Shown: positions 21,266 through 32,427, counted from the stretch's first letter. The stretch: DNA of 64,000 nucleotides from Ctenosaura bakeri (GCA_948474755.1 CAOLHI010000354.1:248001-312000); one strand, 5' to 3'. The notes: a model not told the origin generated them from the letters alone. A program made the numbers and translations.

Positions 21266-21644
21266 GAGCTTTGGGGAATCACTTAATTGTGGTGGATAAT
21301 ATCTCAGTCAAGTTTGCCAATTATCTCCAAATCATCACCTGGCACTCAGGAAGCATCAGCTTTTCTATGGCTATTAACAAAGCAATGGTTCACCAGAAGC
21401 CCTAACAATATTGTTATGAGGAAATAAGAAGCCATGAGTTAAGTGGCCAGTCTTGTGTAATAATCTGCAGCAGACATTTGAAGCAAGGAGTTTGGACAAC
21501 ACTGAAACAAGAGAGTAGTTCTTTTGTTCAGAGCTTAGAAGTAACAAGAGTCACACAAGAAGTGAAAATGACATCTGGGCTATTTTAAGGGATTTAAACA
21601 TCTTTTCAGGCAGTTGGAGCAGAATTGTTTACATTGCATTTCTT

Positions 21645-22315
21645 CCTAGGATCTAGGAGTCATGGTAGATCACAAGCTGAAGCTGAGTCAGCAGTACGAT
21701 GCAACAGCCAAGAAAGCCAACATGATTCTTGGTTGCATCAAATAGGAATATGGTGTCTAGATCAAGGGAGGTAATGGTACCACTCTATTCTGCATTGGTT
21801 AGACCTCATTTGGAATACTGTGTCCAGTTCTGGGCACCTCAGTTCAAGAAGGATATCAACAAGCTGGAGCGTGTCCAGAGGAGGGTGACCAAAATGGTGA
21901 AGGTCTGGAAGCCATGCCCTATGACGAGCCTCGTAGGGAGCTGGGTATGTTTAGTCTGCAGAAGAGAAGGTTAACAGGGGACATGATAGCCATGTTTAAA
22001 TATTTGAAGGGATGCCATGTAGAGGAGGGAGAGGGCTTGTTTTCCGCTGCTCCAGAGGCTAGGACAAGGAGCAATGGATTCAAGCTGCAGGAAAGGAGAT
22101 TCCACTTGAACCTCAGGAAGAACTTCCTGATGGTCAAAGCTGTCTAGCAGTGGTGTATGCTGCCTTGGAGTGTGGTGGAGTCTCCTTCTTTGGAGGTTTT
22201 TAAGCAGAGGCTGGATGGCTATCTGTTGGGAGTGCTTTGATGTATGTTCCTACATGGCAGGGGTTGGACTGGACGGCCCCTGGGGTCTCTTCCAACTCTA
22301 TGATTCTATGAGTCT
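21645..22315 (+). mobile_element. CR1 LINE, 5'-truncated
   Basis: This is the longest CR1 fragment in the window. It starts in the section encoding D-L-G-V-M-V-D-H-K-L and ends at 22300-22315 with the 'tccaactctatgattctatg' tail. Confidence 0.93.
21651..22240 (+). pseudogene. CR1 ORF2 C-terminus, frameshifted
   Basis: Two overlapping frames (21729-21974 and 21914-22147) together carry the CR1 C-terminal signature. The first has [17 protein letters not shown] and L-E-R-V-Q-R-R. The second has [17 protein letters not shown] and L-N-L-R-K-N-F. A frameshift near 21910-21930 and a stop near 22145 (before the W-N-x-L-P section) break it. The fragment has no catalytic domain. Confidence 0.88.
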
Positions 22316-22432
22316 ATTCCTGTTTTGTTTTTTTAACTCACAAAAAATCAAAAGAGCAATGCCACAAGTAATGCAGTGAGCTGAACACTTAAATCTGTAA
22401 CAGTAACAAATTACCATGGAAGAATTGTTTGT
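22316..22432. other. Unique spacer
   Basis: Nothing recognised between the CR1 end and the SINE. Confidence 0.3.
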
Positions 22433-22679
22433 CATTGTCAGTGTTGTGTGCCTTCAGATTGTTCCTGACTGAAGGCAAGCCCATCATGGGGTTTTCTTGG
22501 CAAGACTTATTTTCAGGATGTTTACCATTGCCTTCCTCTAAAGCTGAGAGAATGTGACTTGTCGATGCTCACTCAAGGGGTTTGCAGGGCTGAGTGGGGA
22601 TTCAAACCCTGGTCTCCTAGAGTCCAAGTCCAGCACTCAAACCACGATGGCCATTTCTGCACCAGATAGTTATAGCGCT

Positions 22680-23379
22680 TCCCCTGAAAGACTGTGTCCG
22701 CAACTTGGGGGTGCTCCTGGACTCACCACTTCAGATGACAGCTCAAATTGATGCGGCAACCAGGAGTGCCTGCTATCAGCTTCGGCTGATACGCCAGCTG
22801 CGCCCCTTCCTGGACTTGGAACACCTAAAAACAGTGGTACATGCGCTGGTAACTTCACGGCTTGACTTCTGTAATGCGCTCTACATAGGGCTACCCATGT
22901 GCTTAGTCCGGAAACTTCAATTAATTCAGAATATGGCAGCCAGGTTGGTCACCGGAAGATCTAAAACTGACCATATAACACCTATTTTGAAGTCTTTACA
23001 CTGGCTGCCTATTAGTTTCCGGGCACAGTACAAGGTGTTGGTTTTTACCTTTAAAGCCCTTCATGGCTTGGGGCCAGCCTATCTGCGGAATCGCCTTCTC
23101 CCATATAATCCACCCCACACACTAAGGTCCTCTGGGAGGAATTTACTGCAGCCAATCAGAACTAGGTTGGCTGCAGTTACCCAGAGGACCTTTTCTTCTG
23201 TCGCTCCTAAGTTATGGAATGGCCTGCCGGAGGAGACCCGGCACATTACCAGTCTTGACTGCTTTAAAAAAGCAGTCAAGACGGTTTCTTCCGACAGGCC
23301 TTCCCAGATTAGTGTTCCACCGCCTCTCATCATTTGTCTTTTTGGGTTAATCTTGTTTTTAATTTGTTTTAATAACTAA
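22680..23379 (+). pseudogene. L2 ORF2 C-terminus, intact frame
   Basis: An uninterrupted frame of more than 230 codons ends with TAA at 23377-23379. The first methionine is at 22705, but translation is open upstream, so this is an internal residue of a truncated ORF. Recognisable L2 C-terminal segments are L-G-V-L-L-D-S, S-R-L-D-F-C-N-A-L-Y-x-G-L-P, T-P-I-L-K-S-L-H-W-L-P, Y-K-V-L-V-F-T-F-K-A-L-H-G and F-S-S-V-A-P-K-L-W-N-G-L-P. It lacks the Y-A-D-D catalytic core and the endonuclease, so it is dead despite the clean frame. Confidence 0.92.
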
Positions 23380-23502
23380 GGTGTTTTAGGGGGATAGACG
23401 GGTTGGTGGGTGGGGAGGATGGGGTGCATTTTAATGTTTTAATGTATTTGTATATTTTGTAATGCCGCCTCGATCCACTGGGAGAGGCGGGATAGAAATA
23501 AA

Positions 23503-23553
<51 letters not shown>
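22680..23553 (+). mobile_element. Young L2 LINE, 5'-truncated, innermost level
   Basis: This copy has an open reading frame into its 5' truncation point and a 3' untranslated region from 23380. It ends in a stem-loop tail (CCGCCTC 23465-23471, 12-nt loop, GAGGCGG 23484-23490), followed by 'gatagaaataaatttt' and an (ATT)n tail. The tail is the one shared with the SINE at 7836-8118. Confidence 0.93.

Positions 23554-23558
<5 letters not shown>
23500..23558. repeat. (ATT)n microsatellite, L2 tail
   Basis: Nearly pure ATT units directly following the L2 3' end; the last units merge with the MITE's own 'attattcc'. Confidence 0.95.
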
Positions 23559-23559
<1 letters not shown>

Positions 23560-23686
23560 CACTTTCAACATGCTATGGAATCCTGGGGTTTGCAGTTTAG
23601 GGAGGGGCCTGGCCAGGCTAGTGTGAAAATGGCCTATGCCATGTTGGCGCTCAGAAGTTAAGTTATATAAAATTATGATGAATTAT

Positions 23687-23920
23687 AATGCCTGATACCC
23701 TAAAGGCACTAGATCCTGTCTGTTATTGGAAACTAAGCAGGATCAGTTCTGGATGGGAAATTGCCAATGAATACCAAGTGCTGTAGGCTATATTTCAGAG
23801 GAAGGAAGTGGCAAAACCAACTCTTGAGTATTCCTTGCCTAAGAAAACCCTATGAAATTCATGAGGTCACCGTAAGTCAACAAGTGGCTTCAGAGCACAC
23901 ACACTTACACCCACACACAG
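23687..23920 (+). mobile_element. 5S rRNA-derived SINE
   Basis: The head contains ggaaactaagcaggatcag and 'atgaataccaagtgctgtag', matching the 5S rRNA internal promoter and 3' end (5S: GGAAGCTAAGCAGGGTC and AATACCGGGTGCTGTAGG). The body then reads ggaagtggcaaaaccaactc and 'aagaaaaccctatgaaattc', close to the tRNA-headed SINE body. It ends in an (AC)-rich tail at 23894-23918. Confidence 0.88.
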
Positions 23921-24089
23921 TGAATGAAAATGCAACATGTAATATAATAAAATACACATGTTGTTCTAATTTGTCTCTATTCCTTGGTATGTGGAGAATG
24001 AAAGAGGAATGTAGTTGTTTTTATATTCATAACATGTGGATGGTACACTAAATACACAATGGTCAATAGAAGTCAAACTGGGAAGTGTT
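23921..24089. other. Unique sequence
   Basis: No feature recognised. Confidence 0.3.
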
Positions 24090-24190
24090 ATCTATTTATG
24101 TATTTATTTATTTAAATATTTATATCTCATCCTTTATCTAAAGATCTCAGGGTGGCATACAAGAAAATCAACTTGACCAACTTAAAACAA
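24090..24190 (-). repeat. L2-type or SINE 3' tail fragment
   Basis: The + strand tatttatgtatttatttatt, then 'tatatctcatcc', then 'gatctcagggtggcatacaa' is the complement of a common 'gccaccctgagatc...gggatataaataaat' tail. The upstream part of the element is lost. Confidence 0.5.
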
Positions 24191-26164
24191 TGTGAACAAG
24201 AAAAATTATTTTAAAAATCTACAAATGTATTAAACAGTATTAAACAGTTTTATTAAGCTGTATTAAACAGTTTAGCAAGTTAATAGAAGACAGATGAAAA
24301 TACAGATGGAAGAGAAACCCCAGAATCAGTTCCCATCTCTGTTATTGAAAATGAATACATGGGCACAGCAGAAGTTTGTCAAGGTGAACATAGTAGAAGC
24401 TGAGACACAAAATGGGTTTAGAAGAGGACACATGTCAAAGAACAACATTAAAGGTTTTTACATGCTTTTGTGTTGGTAGCAAAAATGTGGCAAAAGAAAT
24501 ACTGGATCCTTTGCCCAATCTGGAAAGGAAAGGAGAGATTAAAAGGAAGGAAAACTGTTCTGTACCTGCTTTGCTTCCATTTTTAAAGGATAAAACCTGT
24601 GTGTGATGATAATACAAAACTGAGAACATAGAGTGATGACAAAAGAGAATGTCAAAGAATGCTTGAAACATAGAACCACTGAGAAAATACCTTTTATTGG
24701 GACAACCATTATTCAAAAGGCACTGCAGTATAAAGTTTTGCTTTGTATATTTGATTCGCTGAGACCAAGAGACTACAAAGATATGAAATCTAAAGAATTC
24801 CTGGTTAATCTGAATGAATTCAAGTTAGTGGGACACAATTAGAATCACTGGAGGAGTTTGCTGGGAGAATCTCAGGAGCACTATCACATCACAGAGATAA
24901 GATAAGATATAACCTAGTAGAAAAGGGTTAATGCATTTAGTTAATCATTAACAAGTTGAAAAAATCTATTTCAATTGGATTTACCTTAGAAGGAAGAAAT
25001 TAACTACTAATTTTATGTTAAATGGCTATTGAAATTTAAGTTAAATACCTACACTAAAAATCTTACCAGAATGAAGCTGAAAAAAATCATCCATGATTTG
25101 ACTCCCCACTCCCATGACCTTGTTCCTGGTTTGAGCTTTGGGGAGAACGAGATAGATGCATGATTTTTTGCGAATCCGATTTCTCATCCACTTGACCAAA
25201 GATCTTGTCATGCTTTCCTTTCCAAGCCCCACCACCGCTTGCATGGTCTCATCTCTTTAATCTGGCATGTTTGGTTAACTTATACTCATTTAGTTCCCAG
25301 CAAAATCTCCTGGGGTTAAGAGCTTCAAAATCAGTTTTCTAGAACACAGGAGGAGTTTCTGTGTGGAAAAAACAGAGGAAGATGATTTGGATGCAAAGAT
25401 CAGCTTCTTCTAAGCTGCCCTTATTGGCTTAATATATTTTTTCTTTGTAACTAAAGAAACTGTCATGCCCTAATCATGAACTAAAATCAATTTTTCAGTC
25501 CTTGTGACCTAAACATCCTCATTCCCGAGTCTGAGGGACCAAAAGCAAGAAGCAGTTTTGCGATAATCTCAGAGAACTTGGTTTTGGGTAGAGAACTAGC
25601 AGGGAAAAGTCCAACATAGCTGTTTAGCACTCTCATCTGATTAGTATGATTCTAGAATAATTCAGTTATTAATGCTAAAATTAACTTACTTACTTAAGTC
25701 AATTAGTTAAAAAACTGCAATTAAAATCTGTAATCTGAATGCAAATATAAACATTATCTTTTAATTTAAAAAATGAATGCATTTAAGTTGCAAGAACAAA
25801 CCTATGTAATCTTTTAAAAGATGGGACAGAAGGTTACTTTACAACTGGGAAAGTGTGAATAGACATTTTATAAAACCCTATCCACATTGTCCAATTACAG
25901 CCCCCGTGTCATTACCCAGTTCATGTTTGTTTTCTGGAAACGTTCAGGAATATTATCTAGAAATCATATGGTGGTGGTTTTGGCATCAAATCCTTAGTTT
26001 TTTAAAGACGTTTAGGATTTCAACCCAGAAACTGTAAAAGGGTATTTGTTGAATCACAGAAATGTCTTTGTGTAAACCAGCTTTACCTATTGGGAGAAAG
26101 GGATAAATAGAATAGAATATGTTTGCAGAAAAATCTTTCTGGAAAGAATGGCCTTCTTGCAAAA
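24191..26164. other. AT-rich unique sequence, 2.0 kb
   Basis: A small tandem of tattaaacagt occurs at 24227-24270. No gene or repeat family is recognised. Frames of 60-93 codons on both strands look random. Confidence 0.45.
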
Positions 26165-26640
26165 TCTTTAAAATACTGGCTGGCATGCTATCCAGCAGTT
26201 ACAAGCTCATAACGTGGACTTATGATCTCACAGCTACTGGGAATTCACGTTCTGGTCATGAATGTGACCCCAAGAACTTACCTTTGTAACCTGATAGCAC
26301 CCTGACTGAAGTGCTTTCAAGGCATTGTAGATAAAGGCATAGGGGATTGATACCTGCAGCATTCTCTCAGTCATGGGGCACACTGAGTGAAGCAGCTGTG
26401 GCAGGCCCTAGAGGGGTCTCCTTAGCTGTCTGCTCTCAACATGTCCCAGGAAGAGGAGAGCACTGAAGGCATCACACTCCAGTCTGCAGTCTGTAGCACC
26501 TTGGAAATGCCTTGGTCAGGGTGCTGCCAGATACAAATATGGGGAGCATCATCAGACATAACTACAACAATGAGGCTCCCGCATCATAATTATGCTGACG
26601 ATGCAGCATTTAGGCCATTATAAAATGTGGCTATCACAGT
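26165..26640 (+). repeat. Unclassified dispersed repeat, copy B (uninterrupted)
   Basis: This aligns by eye with 7735-7835 plus 8124-8460. It contains the phrases ggctggcatgctatccagca, 'gtggacttatgatct', 'gggaattcacgttctggtca', 'gaagcagctgtggcaggccc' and 'gaggggtctccttagc'. It lacks the SINE seen in copy A. No coding signature. Confidence 0.5.
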
Positions 26641-28123
26641 AGCAGTTTATCATGCTACACTGATAAAATATGCCTTGATAAAGCGTTGCTGCTGCTGTAT
26701 TTAAAATGTGTACCCCAGTCTTGTATTTCAAATATGTTGTTCATGGTCTCAGCAAGGGTACCATATGCAGATCTTCTGCCCCAGGACAATTGAACAGACT
26801 CTGTTTACTCTACATTTGATGTTGACATCTATTGGCTTTGATGAGGAAGAAGAGATCAAGTCCACCATGGAAAAAACACAACCACCAATCCATTCAGGAG
26901 CAGAGCAAATCATAACATTAGATCAGTTGCCAGGGTACGTGGTCGGGTGGCAGTCAGGGGACAATGTGGTGGAGCTGACACTTCTGTTTCTCTGGGTAAA
27001 TCAAAGAACAAGTCCTCTGCAGGAGATTCTTTCCTCCAAATAAAATCTGAGAGCAAAGCTGGTAACTTGTTCTGGGTCAAGAGGGATAGTACGAGGCCAA
27101 GAGCAAGTTGACACATAACATTTTTCAAGACTACACCTTCACAGAGTTTACCTTTTGCCTTATTCAGTGTGAATGTCTAATGCAAGTCTATCATACAAGC
27201 ATACTTACAGGGAACACTGTTAACTGCAGCTCCTTGGCATGTGCGCAACCCTTTGGCGTAATATGCGAAATGGAACAAGCAAACTGAACAACTCATAAAT
27301 AAATGAATGGAACAACAGAGGGTGATTTAAGGGTACTCTGGCATGAGATAATTGTGATGTTTCAAAACACCCTATGTTATGAGGAACTTGCATAGAAGAG
27401 AGAAAGATTAGATTAATGCAGCTCTTACAAAGGTTCCTTCTAACAAAAGGCTAAGGATTTTGAATGGATAATTCAAGGATTATGCCTGAGGGTTAATGCA
27501 AGGATCATACCTAGTTAAGATTAATCATACAAATTCCTTATGTTGTCCTTTCTCATGTGCGGAGCACCTTTGAGTGGCATTCATCCCCTTTAGTTCACTG
27601 AATGGAATAAATATATATCTGTTTATCCTGGAAGAGTTAATCATTTCCTATGAATACATTTCTGTCAAATCTTTGAGGAGGCCCTACTTTCTTGCCTTTT
27701 CTCTGTCTTTAGAAAGAAAGTATAGGTATATACAGAACATGTGTTGTCTAGAAAAGAACTCTGGGCACAGATTATTATGTGGACAACTGAATTCAAATGC
27801 TTTATACAGGAAAAGAGATTTACCATCAGAAATGTTTTGAGTTTGGAACAGTTACATGCTATCTGAGGAATTCTAGGAGCTGCTGTCCGGGGGGTGGGGA
27901 AGGGAGTGGGGAGGGAGAGAGGGAGAAAATGACTTAGAATGGATTTAAATAAACTGAGAATGAGAAGATCTTTTAAATGTATGCACTAGGTATAAGCGTG
28001 AAACTATTGTCCACAATTGTCCAAAATCTTTATCAATAATGGTTGATTTGCATGTTACACTGAAGGAAAGTCTAGCTGATATGAGAAACCCTTTTATCTT
28101 TGCATATCTCCAATAATAATAAT
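26641..28123. other. Unique sequence, 1.5 kb
   Basis: No gene or repeat family recognised. A 111-codon frame at 26708-27043 shows no domain I know and is not supported as a gene. Confidence 0.4.
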
Positions 28124-28124
28124 A

Positions 28125-28158
<34 letters not shown>

Positions 28159-28159
28159 T
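28124..28159. repeat. (GAT)n microsatellite
   Basis: About 12 GAT units, preceded by an (AAT)n stretch at 28112-28123. Confidence 0.95.
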
Positions 28160-28221
28160 AAATCTTTAAAGAAGAGATTTCAGTTTCAGACAGATCTCTC
28201 TGAGGTAAAGAGCATACCCAA

Positions 28222-28263
28222 ACATACCCAAAGTCTAATTAGACATACCCAAAGTCTAATTAG
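28222..28263. repeat. 21-bp tandem duplication
   Basis: The 21-bp unit beginning acatacccaaagtctaatta is present twice in tandem without a mismatch (28222-28242, 28243-28263), a recent local duplication. Confidence 0.92.
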
Positions 28264-28865
28264 TACGGTAGGTTTAGTAGACACTGGAGCATACAGTGAT
28301 TCCCGCATCAGATGTATGGTGAATCCATTCTGGCTTCATTCAATACTTCAAACAGTTATCCAAAGTGCTGAACCCTATTCCTGCCCCCCCCCCAATATAA
28401 ATCTAGATTAACATTCAGAATGTATTTACCACATCCCTGACATGGAAGCTATCAGCTGCTCTGAGATGTCATAGGGAAAATGTCCTGTTAGTTGAAAGAG
28501 TTGTTAGGTGAGAATACCAGGCCAAGCCAAGTGATTACACGGTGACACAGTTCCTATTTCTGAAACTCACTAAGTGCGCACTTGCAGTGAGAGGGATGTA
28601 ATCTTAGGATCTAGGTAGCTCCCAAGTTGGCTGGACTATTTGGTGGTGAACACCATGTTTCTTTAAGAAAATGGTGACATTTTGGAGTTATTTAAATCAC
28701 TGAGTGCTGTGGAATACTCAGGATTATTGTGGAATGGATGGCCCATTATTCATTTCAGGCAAGACAAGGTATGATTTCTGTAATGTCTTCCCCTAAACTC
28801 CTACCCTCCAACTACTTCCTAATAGCCCTTCCCATTCTCTTTTCTTTGCTGTCTTGGCTGACATT
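28264..28865. other. Unique sequence
   Basis: A poly-C run at 28383-28393. No gene or repeat recognised. Confidence 0.4.
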
Positions 28866-29044
28866 GCCATTTCCACACTACATGCTTATAGCATAATTAT
28901 TCCACTTTCAACATCCTATGGAATCCTGGGGTTTGCAGTTTAGGGAGGGGCCAAGCAGCCCCTCCCTAAACTGCAAACCCAAGGATTCCATAGGATGTTG
29001 AAAGTGGAATAATCATGTTATTAAGAGTGTAGTGTGGAAATGGC
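28866..29044. mobile_element. GCCATTTC MITE, near-perfect hairpin copy
   Basis: The left half (gccatttccacactacatgc ... tttagggaggggcc) and the right half (cccctccctaaactgcaaac ... agtgtggaaatggc) are almost exact reverse complements with a loop of about 6 bases at 28951. Flanks do not show a clear duplication (ACATT versus CTTGG), so a junction may have changed. Confidence 0.85.
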
Positions 29045-29164
29045 CTTGGTTTGGTTTTTTAGCAGAAATGATTTCATTCACAAGATCTAATTCAGACTTT
29101 CAGTGTAACAGAGAAAAAGAAGCAAGGAAAGCAGTTCCTTACCTTCTTTACACCGAGGAGGTCT
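29045..29164. other. Unique spacer
   Basis: Nothing recognised. Confidence 0.3.
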
Positions 29165-29310
29165 GCTGTGGCCCTCCAGATGTTGTTGTGCTGCAACTCC
29201 CAGCCTCCTGGCCAACATCCCCAAAGCTGAGTAATTATGCAAGTTGCAGACCAGCAACTTTTGGATGGCCACAGTTGCTTTCCCCCAGCTTGCAATTCTA
29301 TGGGCAGCAG
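29165..29310. repeat. 'CCAGATGTTGTTG' MITE fragment
   Basis: The phrase gtggccctccagatgttgtt followed by ctgcaactcccagcct is the wording of a widespread lizard hAT-type MITE. A related copy is at 32915-33053. Only part of the element is preserved. Confidence 0.55.
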
Positions 29311-30541
29311 CACTGAATATGTACAGAACATTTAAACCCATTGAATATAGGTTTTCAGGACTGGACTTGCCTAGTTAAACACCCTAGACAAGACAAGATC
29401 TTCCATGTATATATGTTCTTAACTGTTTGACCCATATAATCTAGGTTTGCCCCAGGGAAAGAGAACTCAGTAAAAGTATTATGTTTTTGGGATTTCTATA
29501 GGACAAGGTGTAGACATGTATCCGGATGTACAAGGCAACAGAACTAGTATGGAAATTCTGAGAAAAATGCAAAAGACATTGCAAAGAGATCTTTGCCAGA
29601 GGTAGCATGAAGCAGACACCCATGTGATTCTTCATCCTCCCCTTCCCATTGTTCAGACTCAGCAACCCTGTCCCTGTAAAGGACATTTCTGCACCAGAGG
29701 CCTGAGCAGCTTCTGGGACAGGATGGCAGCAGTTGGCAGGTTGTCAGGTATGATGCCATCACTGGCCCACTGCCATCCCATTTCCCAAGTGTCATGCTCA
29801 CACAGTTTCGCAAAACAGAAAAAATCCATTTCGCACCTGCAATCACGCAGCATTCCTATTGCTCCCAGCCATGCAGAAGCCACGGAAGCCCATTGGCAAT
29901 GCTTCCTTCCATAGCACAGCAATGGAAAATGCCTGCCTATGTTGTGGAAGGAAGAGCTGGTGCAGTCCCTTCTGCATGGACTGAGCAGGTGCAGAGGGGA
30001 GCATTGCTGACACACTCCCTTCAGGACCCGGGACTGCAGCACAACAATGCAGAATGGTGTCATTGTGTGGAAGTAGCCAAAGAATAATAAGCAGATAACC
30101 CATTCCTGTTCCACCAAAGAGCAGTGGATTACAGCCACAGTGACAACAGACTTATTTTCACCCAAAGTAATCAATTTTCAAAGTAGCTCATTAGAAAATC
30201 AAGTTGCTTCCGAGCTCTGGGCATTCAGGAATGATATTTTCATATCTGACATATGCCATTACTAACACACCAGACTACTTCAACTGTGACTTGCATCTTT
30301 GGTTTATAACCACATACTTTTTGACATTCTGCCAAGGAGTAAGATGACACGATAAGATAAAACAGGAGAGATAAACATTCATATGGCTTTTGTGATCTCT
30401 CTTTGCTGACCAGTGGGCAAAATTTACTGAATAAAATGCACCTGAACAAGAGAGTACTGTGTCCTGGAAGGATTTTTTGTACTGGTTGAACAGATGTTAT
30501 GAGAAGCCCACATGAACCACCATCACCTTGTAAATCCATTT
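29311..30541. other. Unique sequence, 1.2 kb
   Basis: A 171-codon frame (29659-30174, minus) and several overlapping ones lie here. They show no domain, splice-site pattern or codon character that I would trust. No repeat family recognised. Confidence 0.4.
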
Positions 30542-30549
30542 CCTTACAA

Positions 30550-30719
30550 CAGTCGTGTAGGGACATGGAGGGGGGCAATTTGCCCTGGGCAGCAATGTTT
30601 TTGGGGTGCCCTCGCCCCGCCCCCACATGCCCCAGGCCATGCCCCCGCGCACAGTGGCCATGCCCCTCATGCTGTGGCCCAGCCCCTTCATGCCCCCCCC
30701 ACACCAAGCTCCGCCACTG
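30550..30719. mobile_element. hAT-type MITE, short copy
   Basis: The ends are CAGTCGTGTAGGG and GCTCCGCCACTG and the copy is flanked by a perfect 8-bp duplication, CCTTACAA (30542-30549 and 30720-30727). The interior matches the first part of the element at 10288-10938 (gggcag-aatgtttttggggtg). It is GC-rich and non-coding. Confidence 0.88.
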
Positions 30720-30727
30720 CCTTACAA

Positions 30728-31724
30728 CCAAAAGTTTACTGCTCACATTCTCTGCTATGTTCAACCAGGGTAAACCAGTTATGTTGTGCTATACGCAACT
30801 AACCTCTCATTATTGTGCATTATCAGTATTCAACAATCAGGTTATACGAAAGCCTAGACAGAGATGGAAAGGGAGATAGGGAGGGGGACTCCTTCCTTCT
30901 GCATAATTACACACTTAACTCAGAAAAAAAATTAACTCAGGAAAAAAAAATTACTTCTAGAAAAAAAAATACCACATTAAACAGTGAGTGCTATTTAGAT
31001 TGTCTATCTGTGTGTTTCCTGTCCAAGAATTGTATTGTACTGTAGCTTATGTATTAAACTAGATAGATACTTATAGATATAGATAAAAATAAGCTCTTTG
31101 TTCTCATGACAGTTTTAGGTTGATTATTCCACAATAGAAATTTCCTGCTTAAGCTTAACGTAAGATAGGCATACGTACTAAATGATGGGCTTGGACCTAG
31201 AGACTGAAAATAGTCTTCCCCCCTACTGGTTATGTTGGGTATCTTGTGCATTCTAAATGTGGGGTTTGTCAGTAAGCTGAAGTGTCCTGACATGATCAAA
31301 AGGTTGGGGGAGAGATTTTGCCACTTGTCCAGCAGTATTCACATGATACATCAAGGGTGATTGAACCTACACGAGAAAGCAGGATCCAGGCCTGTTCAAC
31401 TGAATGTCTGCATGAATCACAGGTGTAAATACACTGGGCTTTTGGAAATCCTGCTTTTCCACAGTTCCTGACTGCAAGGATGGTGCCTTATGCATGTACA
31501 GCGGAATATGTACCAACTTTATTCCAAGTGTCTGCCACTATGATCCTAATACCTGGCAGTATATTGTATAGCACTTAAACATACTTAAGTATGTTGGAAA
31601 AACAAAAGTTCTGCCTTCACACATGTAACATTAAATTATATGTCATTTCAGTCCTGTCATGAAAGAAAAACAGACTTTGGGGCATTTTTATTATCTGTTC
31701 ATTTTCATAGTTTACAGCATAATC
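30728..31724. other. Unique sequence, 1.0 kb
   Basis: A-rich runs at 30928-30970 and GATA/TAGA-type runs at 31060-31085. No gene or repeat family recognised. Confidence 0.4.
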
Positions 31725-31803
31725 CACTACATGTCAACTAGTCTTGAGTTCAATGAGATTTTTTTATTTCCATGGGCTTCTGTGTGTTTAGAACTGCAGC
31801 CTT
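31725..31803 (+). repeat. Old 'ttgagttcaatgggac' repeat fragment
   Basis: The phrases ttgagttcaatgagattttt and 'tgtgtttagaactgcagcct' match a common squamate repeat wording. Related traces are at 19135-19215, 20825-20875, 50515-50565 and 50855-50900. All are decayed. Confidence 0.4.
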
Positions 31804-32208
31804 ACTGTTTTAGAACCTTCTCTAAAGAAGCATAAGCTTGTTACTGAAGATATTATTATGGAAAAATATCCCACCACTATACAGTACAAGGTGGAAGAAT
31901 CTCATGGCTATACCAGCACTGTATGGAGAGCTTTCTCCATGGCTACCGCCCCACTGCAGGCACCACAAATGTAAGGTTCAGTTGGTGTTGCTCTGCCACC
32001 ATTATTATCTCTTCAGTTACATCAAATTCTTCAGCTCCTTGCATTCTTCTGTTTTCTCATTCACCAACAGAGTGTTAAAAAAGGTTTCTTCAAGCAATCA
32101 AATTCAAAGTGGCCAACAGTCTGCCTCATTACTTTGCCTGAAATTCTGCACCAATAAACCTCCTCAAAATGTTGAGAATGCCCCCCACAAAACTTAAGCC
32201 CTTTGGAT
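31804..32208. other. Unique sequence
   Basis: A 119-codon frame at 31838-32197 has no recognised domain. Nothing else seen. Confidence 0.35.
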
Positions 32209-32427
32209 TGTGTGTGTGTGCTTGCCCTCAAGTCACCTCTAAATTTATGATGACCCCCTGAATTTCATGGCATTTTTTTTACACAAGGAATGCTTTTGCC
32301 AGTTCCTTCCTCTGAAATGCAGCCTACAGCACTGATATTCATTCTTGGTCTCCCACCCAAGTACTAACCAGAGCTGACCCTGCTTAGCTTCCAAGATCAG
32401 AGAGGATCTGGTGCCATTAGGGTATTT
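32209..32427 (-). mobile_element. 5S rRNA-derived SINE, uninterrupted
   Basis: The + strand reads (TG)n, then cttgccctcaagtcacctct (tail), the body, then cagcctacagcactgatatt and 'ggtctcccacccaagtacta' and 'ccctgcttagcttccaagat'. These are the complement of 5S rRNA (TAGTACTTGGATGGGAGACC and ATCTCGGAAGCTAAGCAGGG). It is the best-preserved 5S head in the window. Confidence 0.92.

Larger units (their letters stand above)
22650..23633. mobile_element. GCCATTTC MITE, middle level of the nest
   Basis: The left arm is 22650-22679 (gccatttctgcacc...agcgct). The element resumes at about 23554 with 'attccactttcaacatgcta' and ends at 23633 (aaatggc). The second inner arm is largely lost. Flanks CGATG (22645-22649) and CTATG (23634-23638) match at 4 of 5, again consistent with a 5-bp duplication. 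Confidence 0.8.
22433..23650 (-). mobile_element. tRNA-derived SINE, outer level of a three-level nest
   Basis: The complement of the tail (gtgttgtgtgccttcagatt) starts at about 22433. The body runs to 22649 (actcaaaccacgatg) and the last bases of the head (ccatgttggc) resume at 23639. Everything between is the MITE and L2 described next. Confidence 0.88.

Noticed and set aside
29659..30174. 171-codon minus-strand open frame as a gene
   Set aside because: Cysteine- and leucine-rich without any recognised motif; overlapping frames of similar length exist on the other strand, as expected by chance in locally GC-rich DNA.
30240..30764. 174-codon minus-strand open frame as a gene
   Set aside because: A large part is the GC-rich hAT MITE at 30550-30719, so the frame is a repeat by-product.
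32209..32427. A genuine 5S rRNA gene
   Set aside because: The 5S part is diverged and directly joined to a SINE body and tail; two other copies have the same structure.
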